Part shown: one piece after another, positions 59,993 to 64,000 of the stretch | How the letters are laid out: every line of letters begins with the position of its first letter | Position numbering within the stretch: position 1 is the stretch's first letter | Assembly (NCBI GenBank): GCA_022790755.1 | Contig: JAAVXR010000073.1 | Location: 1 to 64,000 of the forward strand | Direction: 5' to 3' | Length of the DNA: 64,000 nucleotides | From: Hespellia sp. | GTDB taxonomy: Bacteria > Bacillota > Clostridia > Lachnospirales > Lachnospiraceae | The notes under the pieces: generated by a model | The model's input: the letters and a program-made list of their open reading frames with translations, nothing else | The model's database searches: none | Told to the model about the DNA's origin: nothing | Translations under genes and position numbers: made by a program

Positions 59993-60238
59993 AAAAAACT
60001 TTCGTCCTTGTAAAAGGACGAAAGCTAAACTATCGTTATACCACCTGTTACACCGCACAGTCATGCGTGTTCCCTTTAACGGCGGAACACCGTCAGAGAC
60101 TACTCCGAATCCGTTTCATCCACTGCTGCTCGGAAGTGATATTCAGATATATCCTACTCGTACCGGACTCGCACCATCTCCGACTCGCTTACACTTTAAA
60201 ATATATCCTACTACCTTCGTCATGGCATTTCGTATTTT
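59993..60238 (-). promoter_or_regulatory. T-box leader for ileS with terminator
   Basis: On the minus strand, the specifier region TGAATATCAC offers an AUC (isoleucine) codon at 60140-60138. The T-box motif AGGTGGTATAACGATAG lies at 60047-60031, with a UGGU bulge matching the tRNA-Ile acceptor end. The terminator is CTTTCGTCC/GGACGAAAG (about 60024-59998) followed by TTTTTTT. Uncharged tRNA-Ile would favour the antiterminator and raise ileS expression. Confidence 0.9.
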
Positions 60239-60245
60239 CCGTACT

Positions 60246-60274
60246 ATTATAGTAAGAAAAATGAAATTCGTCAA
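60246..60274 (-). promoter_or_regulatory. Promoter of the ileS T-box transcript
   Basis: TTGACG (complement of 60269-60274), 17 bp, TATAAT (complement of 60246-60251) on the minus strand gives a start near 60238, right before the leader. Confidence 0.85.
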
Positions 60275-60310
60275 GGATTTTCGACCCGATTCCTATTATT
60301 TCCCCTTTTA

Positions 60311-61738
60311 TCAAGCCAGTTCTTTCAATAATTCTTGCAGATACTGCCACATGTGGGAAATGGACTCTTTCGACACTTTCTCTTTGGTGGAATGCACGTC
60401 ATACAGATTCGGTCCCGTGGAGATGATATCCAATCCTGGCTTTTTGCCGTCCCAATAACCACACTCAAGTCCTGCATGTATTGCAGCGACTTCTGCTTTC
60501 TTCCCAAACATTTTTTCGTACAATGCGATTGCCTTGTCTCTCAATGGCGACTCCGAACGATACTGCCATCCAGGATAATCAAACTCAAATATACACGCAT
60601 CGCTGTAGCTGTCGCCAATAACCTGTAGTTTGTTTCTCAACATTTGCTTCCGTGATTCCACAGAACTTCTCAGCGACATCAAGAGCGTCAATGTCTTATC
60701 CTCACAAGTGAGAGCGCCCAAATTCATAGAAGTCTCTATCAGATCATCCACTGCAAAAGAGTAACCGGACACTCCATCTGGAATCAGTATCAACGCATTC
60801 ATGATATTTTCCTGATATTTTTTCGTATATACTTCCGCATCTTTCGTCGGTTTTCCCTCTGTCAGTGCAAAGGAAATGGTATCCGTATACTGTAATTCCG
60901 CCTGGAATATGGCTTCTGTATCGGATATTTTTGCCTTGATATCTTTCAGCTCTTCCGGCGCTACATACAATACAATGCTGGCATCTTTCGCAATTGCATT
61001 TGCCTTCCCCGGCGCATCAATGCTGCCAATCCAGACCTGCATGTCGCGCAGTTCATACAAAAGCCTTCCCAGTAACACGATTGCATTGCCCAGACCATTT
61101 CCAATATTGATCCCGGAATGTCCTCCTGCAAGCCCCTGAAAATCAATCTGTAGCGGAACCACCGGCTGTTGCAACCTCTGCGTCTCTATATTCCAGATCA
61201 TACGGCTTCTCACGCCGCCAGCGCAGCTCGTGTAGAATACACCTTCCTCTTCCGAATCCAAATTAATAAATCTAGTTCCTTTTAAAGAAGAAATGTCAAT
61301 CGTCTCCGCACCGCTTAATCCTGTTTCCTCCTGGACCGTGAAGATCACTTCCAAATCCGGATGAGCAATCGAATCACTATCCAAGATTGCCAGACAGAAC
61401 GCTACCGCAATTCCATTATCGGACCCCAACGAAGTGCCTTCCGCGTAGTAGTATTTCTCATCTTCTTTCACTTCGATTCCATTTTCATAGACATGATCAC
61501 ATCCGTTGTCTTTGACATACACCATGTCCAAATGTCCCTGCAGAATCACTGCATCTCCTGCATTCGGTACTGTCGCCGGTTTACGGATAATTACATTATA
61601 ATACTCGTCCTGCGTCACATCCAAACCACGCTCTTTTGCAAAAGAAACAATATAATCGCTGATTGCTTTCTCATCACCGGATGCCCGCGGAATTGAGCAC
61701 ACTTTTTTAAAATAGGAAACCACTTTCTGTTCATCCAT
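60311..61738 (-). CDS. pepD: Aminoacyl-histidine dipeptidase PepD (M20 family)
   Basis: Encodes 475 residues. Metal-site signatures are LQGHLDMVYV (H and D), TSLGSDNGIAVAF (bridging Asp), FTVQEETGLSGAE (catalytic Glu), NLDSEEEG and IHAGLECG. The central dimerisation lid matches PepD-type Xaa-His dipeptidases. It hydrolyses cytoplasmic dipeptides such as beta-Ala-His or Xaa-His. It is followed upstream by two M29-like genes, consistent with peptide use. Confidence 0.93.
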   Translation of the reverse strand: MDEQKVVSYFKKVCSIPRASGDEKAISDYIVSFAKERGLDVTQDEYYNVIIRKPATVPNAGDAVILQGHLDMVYVKDNGCDHVYENGIEVKEDEKYYYAEGTSLGSDNGIAVAFCLAILDSDSIAHPDLEVIFTVQEETGLSGAETIDISSLKGTRFINLDSEEEGVFYTSCAGGVRSRMIWNIETQRLQQPVVPLQIDFQGLAGGHSGINIGNGLGNAIVLLGRLLYELRDMQVWIGSIDAPGKANAIAKDASIVLYVAPEELKDIKAKISDTEAIFQAELQYTDTISFALTEGKPTKDAEVYTKKYQENIMNALILIPDGVSGYSFAVDDLIETSMNLGALTCEDKTLTLLMSLRSSVESRKQMLRNKLQVIGDSYSDACIFEFDYPGWQYRSESPLRDKAIALYEKMFGKKAEVAAIHAGLECGYWDGKKPGLDIISTGPNLYDVHSTKEKVSKESISHMWQYLQELLKELA

Positions 61739-61779
61739 ATTTTCTTACCTGTCCTCCTGATATTTTCGCAGTTTTGTTC

Positions 61780-62844
61780 CTAATATCCTGCGACACCCAT
61801 ACGTTTACAGATATCAACGAGTTCAGGATCTACGTACTTACCATTTTCCTCGATTGCTTTTCCATCCAGAATAATGGAAGGCTTCGAAACCACTCCATCC
61901 GTATGGGATGCTGCCGTCCAATAGCTACCGCGAATCATCTTGCCCTGGCTTCCGATTCCAAATTCCATACAGCCAAAGATTCTTTCATCTTCTACAATAC
62001 GACCGGTTGCCTTTGTCACGCCCGGATTAAACCCGAGTGAATAGTGCGCCAGACGGAACATATTCGGATCATCAAAGGAATGCAGCCATGCGCTATATCT
62101 TTCTGCATCTTTGCCACCCTCGATCTTCACAACTCGTCCATCTTCCAGAGTCAATTCAACTTTGTCAGAGAGAATTCCCATGTCTGTCGGTGGGAAAATC
62201 GCCGCATCAAACACCAGTTTTCCATTGATGGTCTCCTCGATCGGACACCAACTGATCTGTCCACACATCATAAATGGATAACCTTTGAAGGTGGCAAGTT
62301 GTCCAGAATGACGCACCGGTCTTCCTTCATTTCTAGCCGTCAAGTTGGTTCCATTGGCATCTTTGATGATAATTTCATTGCCAAACTCCATCTTTGCCTT
62401 CAACGCCTCGCCGAGTTCCACAACCAGCTCGACATTTACCTTACCGATACAATTGACGATCATTGTCACATCCATACCGGTTAGATTGATATAACGGCAA
62501 CCAAAATCTATCGCTTTACGCCAGGATTCGCATAACATGATGGATGCATAAGAAAGTTCAATCCATACATCGGCCACTGCCACTGCATTTCCCAGCGGCG
62601 CAACTGGTTCTGCATATGCCGCATCCGATGTCGGACAATATACCAGTACCGGGTTCGCCCCTACTATATATGCTGCATTCATGATCGCATCCAGTACTCG
62701 CTTATCCGTAGAGGTGTCTCCTGTTACCACCACATTTTCTCCCGGTTTTACCAGCATCACATCATGTACCAGCTTATAAGCTGCCTTGCTCACCTCATAT
62801 GATAAATACTCCGGTGCCATCTCGATTCCAATTGGATATTCCAT
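61780..62844 (-). CDS. M29 aminopeptidase/NicX-like metalloenzyme, paralog 1
   Basis: Encodes 354 residues. The EIIIKDANGTNLTARNEGRP, CPIEETINGKLVFDAAIFPP and HTDGVVSKPSIILDGK segments are shared with M29 aminopeptidases and 2,5-dihydroxypyridine dioxygenase-like (NicX) proteins. Conserved Glu, His and Asp would bind one or two metals. AAAAGGAGGAATTGACCT precedes the ATG. The second copy (62861-63928) ends 16 bp upstream, so they form an operon. Substrate cannot be decided. Confidence 0.82.
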   Translation of the reverse strand: MEYPIGIEMAPEYLSYEVSKAAYKLVHDVMLVKPGENVVVTGDTSTDKRVLDAIMNAAYIVGANPVLVYCPTSDAAYAEPVAPLGNAVAVADVWIELSYASIMLCESWRKAIDFGCRYINLTGMDVTMIVNCIGKVNVELVVELGEALKAKMEFGNEIIIKDANGTNLTARNEGRPVRHSGQLATFKGYPFMMCGQISWCPIEETINGKLVFDAAIFPPTDMGILSDKVELTLEDGRVVKIEGGKDAERYSAWLHSFDDPNMFRLAHYSLGFNPGVTKATGRIVEDERIFGCMEFGIGSQGKMIRGSYWTAASHTDGVVSKPSIILDGKAIEENGKYVDPELVDICKRMGVAGY

Positions 62845-62860
62845 AGGTCAATTCCTCCTT

Positions 62861-63928
62861 TTACAAATATTCTGCAATTCCAAGTTTCTTACAGTAATCC
62901 ACACAAACCGGATCTTTGTATATTCCGTTCTCCTCCAGAACCTCTCCATCCAAGATAATGGTAGGTTTGGATACTACCCCATCCGTATGGGCCGCTGCAT
63001 CCCAAAATGCGCCCATCAAGCTCTCTCCTTGGCTTCCCAGGCCAAATTCGATACAACCGAAAATTCTTTCATCTTCCACAATACGGCCGGTTGCCTTGCG
63101 CACTCCCGGATTGAATCCGATCGAATAATGAGCCAAACGATACATATTCGGATCATCAAAAGAGGCCATCCATTTGCTGAAAATGTCAGCTTCCGTATTA
63201 CCCGTAATCTCTGTTACTCGCCCTTCTTTCAGCGTAATCTTAACGGGATCTTTGACCAGGCCAATTTCACTCGGCGGGAAAATCGCTGCATCAAATACGA
63301 TCGTTCCCTCAATGGTTTCCTCCACCGGACACCAGCTCACCTGACCCCCTAGCATGATCGGATAGCCTTTTTTGGTCGCAAGCTGCCCGGAATGCTTTAC
63401 ACGACGGCCCTGATTGTACGCTTTCAAATTGGTTCCATTTGCATCCTTGATAATCACTTCATTCGATGCTTGTACCTTCTGTGTCAAGTATTCGCCAAAC
63501 TCAACCAATGTTTTGTAATCCACTTTTCCAACCGTATTGGTCAGCATGATTGTATCCATACCACACAGACAGGTATATCTTGCCCCATTTGCCAATGCCT
63601 TCTGGAAACATGGAGTGTGCATAACACAGTAGTATGCAAATTCAATCCAAACATCCGCTGCTGCCACCGCGTTTGCGATCGGCAATGCAGGCTCCTCAAA
63701 CGCTTTGTATGTCGTAGGATATTTAATCATCACCGGATTGGCGCCGATCGTATAAGCCGCGCTCATCACCGCATCCACTACCCGCATATCCGTTGAAGTA
63801 TCCGCAGTTACTACTACAGATTCACCGGGTTGTACCAACATTACGTCTCTGACCAGCTTCATTGCTGCTTTCTGCACTTCGTATGACAAATAATCGTCCG
63901 TCATTTCAATGCCAATAGGATATTCCAT
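62861..63928 (-). CDS. M29 aminopeptidase/NicX-like metalloenzyme, paralog 2
   Basis: Encodes 355 residues from the ATG at 63928 (GGAGAGATGTATC upstream); the open frame continues to the window edge but that part looks non-coding. Very similar to its downstream neighbour along its whole length (same MEYPIGIEM start and the SFDDPNM.RLAHYS.GFNPGV block) but divergent in the first half, including PALPIANAVAAADVWIEFAY. Tandem duplication with retained metal residues suggests two related substrates or a heteromer. Confidence 0.82.
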   Translation of the reverse strand: MEYPIGIEMTDDYLSYEVQKAAMKLVRDVMLVQPGESVVVTADTSTDMRVVDAVMSAAYTIGANPVMIKYPTTYKAFEEPALPIANAVAAADVWIEFAYYCVMHTPCFQKALANGARYTCLCGMDTIMLTNTVGKVDYKTLVEFGEYLTQKVQASNEVIIKDANGTNLKAYNQGRRVKHSGQLATKKGYPIMLGGQVSWCPVEETIEGTIVFDAAIFPPSEIGLVKDPVKITLKEGRVTEITGNTEADIFSKWMASFDDPNMYRLAHYSIGFNPGVRKATGRIVEDERIFGCIEFGLGSQGESLMGAFWDAAAHTDGVVSKPTIILDGEVLEENGIYKDPVCVDYCKKLGIAEYL

Positions 63929-64000
63929 GATACATCTCTCCAATCTAATATTATATTTGCTCCGAATCAAGCCCCCAGGAGCCAAAAACAGACGGTGCAC

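Overview
The window looks like a chromosome segment of a low-to-mid-GC, spore-forming anaerobic Firmicute, most likely a Lachnospiraceae (Clostridia) member. Supporting signs are strong AGGAGG ribosome sites, a T-box leader on ileS, SpoIID/SpoIIQ/CwlD/BofA sporulation genes, a PerR-rubrerythrin pair, a Tad pilus cluster and several small gut-clostridial DUF families. The family assignment is inference from gene content; no search was run.

Region 1 (1-8.8 kb) is a mobile element cut by the left edge. Reading leftward from the tyrosine integrase (7015-8160) it carries a CI/Cro-type switch with operators, small HTH and hypothetical genes, a RepA-like hexameric helicase/ATPase, an iteron-rich putative replication origin directly 3' of that gene, small hypotheticals, a phage scaffolding protein, a major capsid protein and a phage-like sigma factor. 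Helicase followed by a 3' iteron cluster is the rep-ori layout of phage-inducible chromosomal islands (phage satellites), and capsid plus scaffold without visible portal or terminase fits a capsid-encoding satellite or trimmed prophage. Two copies of a par/Fst-like type I toxin-antitoxin module lie on either side of the integrase, and the second is followed by a twice-deleted relic of another integrase, so a related element once sat here.

Region 2 (8.8-16.2 kb) has a GH25-LysM lysozyme bracketed by two related ~210-bp intergenic repeats, a two-component system, a YfhO-type membrane glycosyltransferase gene split by one in-frame TAA, and a class B sortase. Region 3 (16.3-25.7 kb) holds a lipase-like hydrolase, citrate synthase, RsmA/KsgA, TatD, an ECF sigma factor overlapping a membrane-anchored beta-propeller protein, an SDR and a DUF6179/DUF6323 pair. 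It is followed by a promoter-hairpins-terminator unit (25.73-25.91 kb) that looks like an unassigned ncRNA, a TSCPD protein and a 29-bp inverted-repeat element.

Region 4 (26.6-32 kb) carries secreted and anti-sigma-like proteins, a MurG-like transferase, an ECF sigma factor, a HIT protein, a soluble histidine kinase and a rhomboid protease. Region 5 (32-40.5 kb) is a Tad/Flp pilus operon (TadZ, TadA, TadB, TadC, Flp pilin, DUF5702, TadE-like proteins, prepilin peptidase, DUF6382). Region 6 (40.7-49.5 kb) has BofA, DUF2508, dCMP deaminase, a Sua5-LMW-PTP fusion whose phosphatase active site is lost, CwlD, a GH18/SH3 protein, MecA, a DUF1858 protein, three exact DnaA boxes and an NlpC/P60 hydrolase. 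Region 7 (49.8-64 kb) has PerR and reverse rubrerythrin, spoIID-spoIIQ with readable sigma-E-like and sigma-F-like promoters, glycogen phosphorylase, IleRS type 2 behind its T-box, PepD and two tandem M29-like paralogs, the second cut close to the right edge.

The most interesting items are the satellite-like element with its iteron origin, the duplicated type I toxin-antitoxin modules with an integrase relic, the spoIID hairpin that hides its ribosome site but contains a sigma-E-like promoter, the pseudo-phosphatase fused to Sua5, and the 25.7-kb ncRNA candidate.
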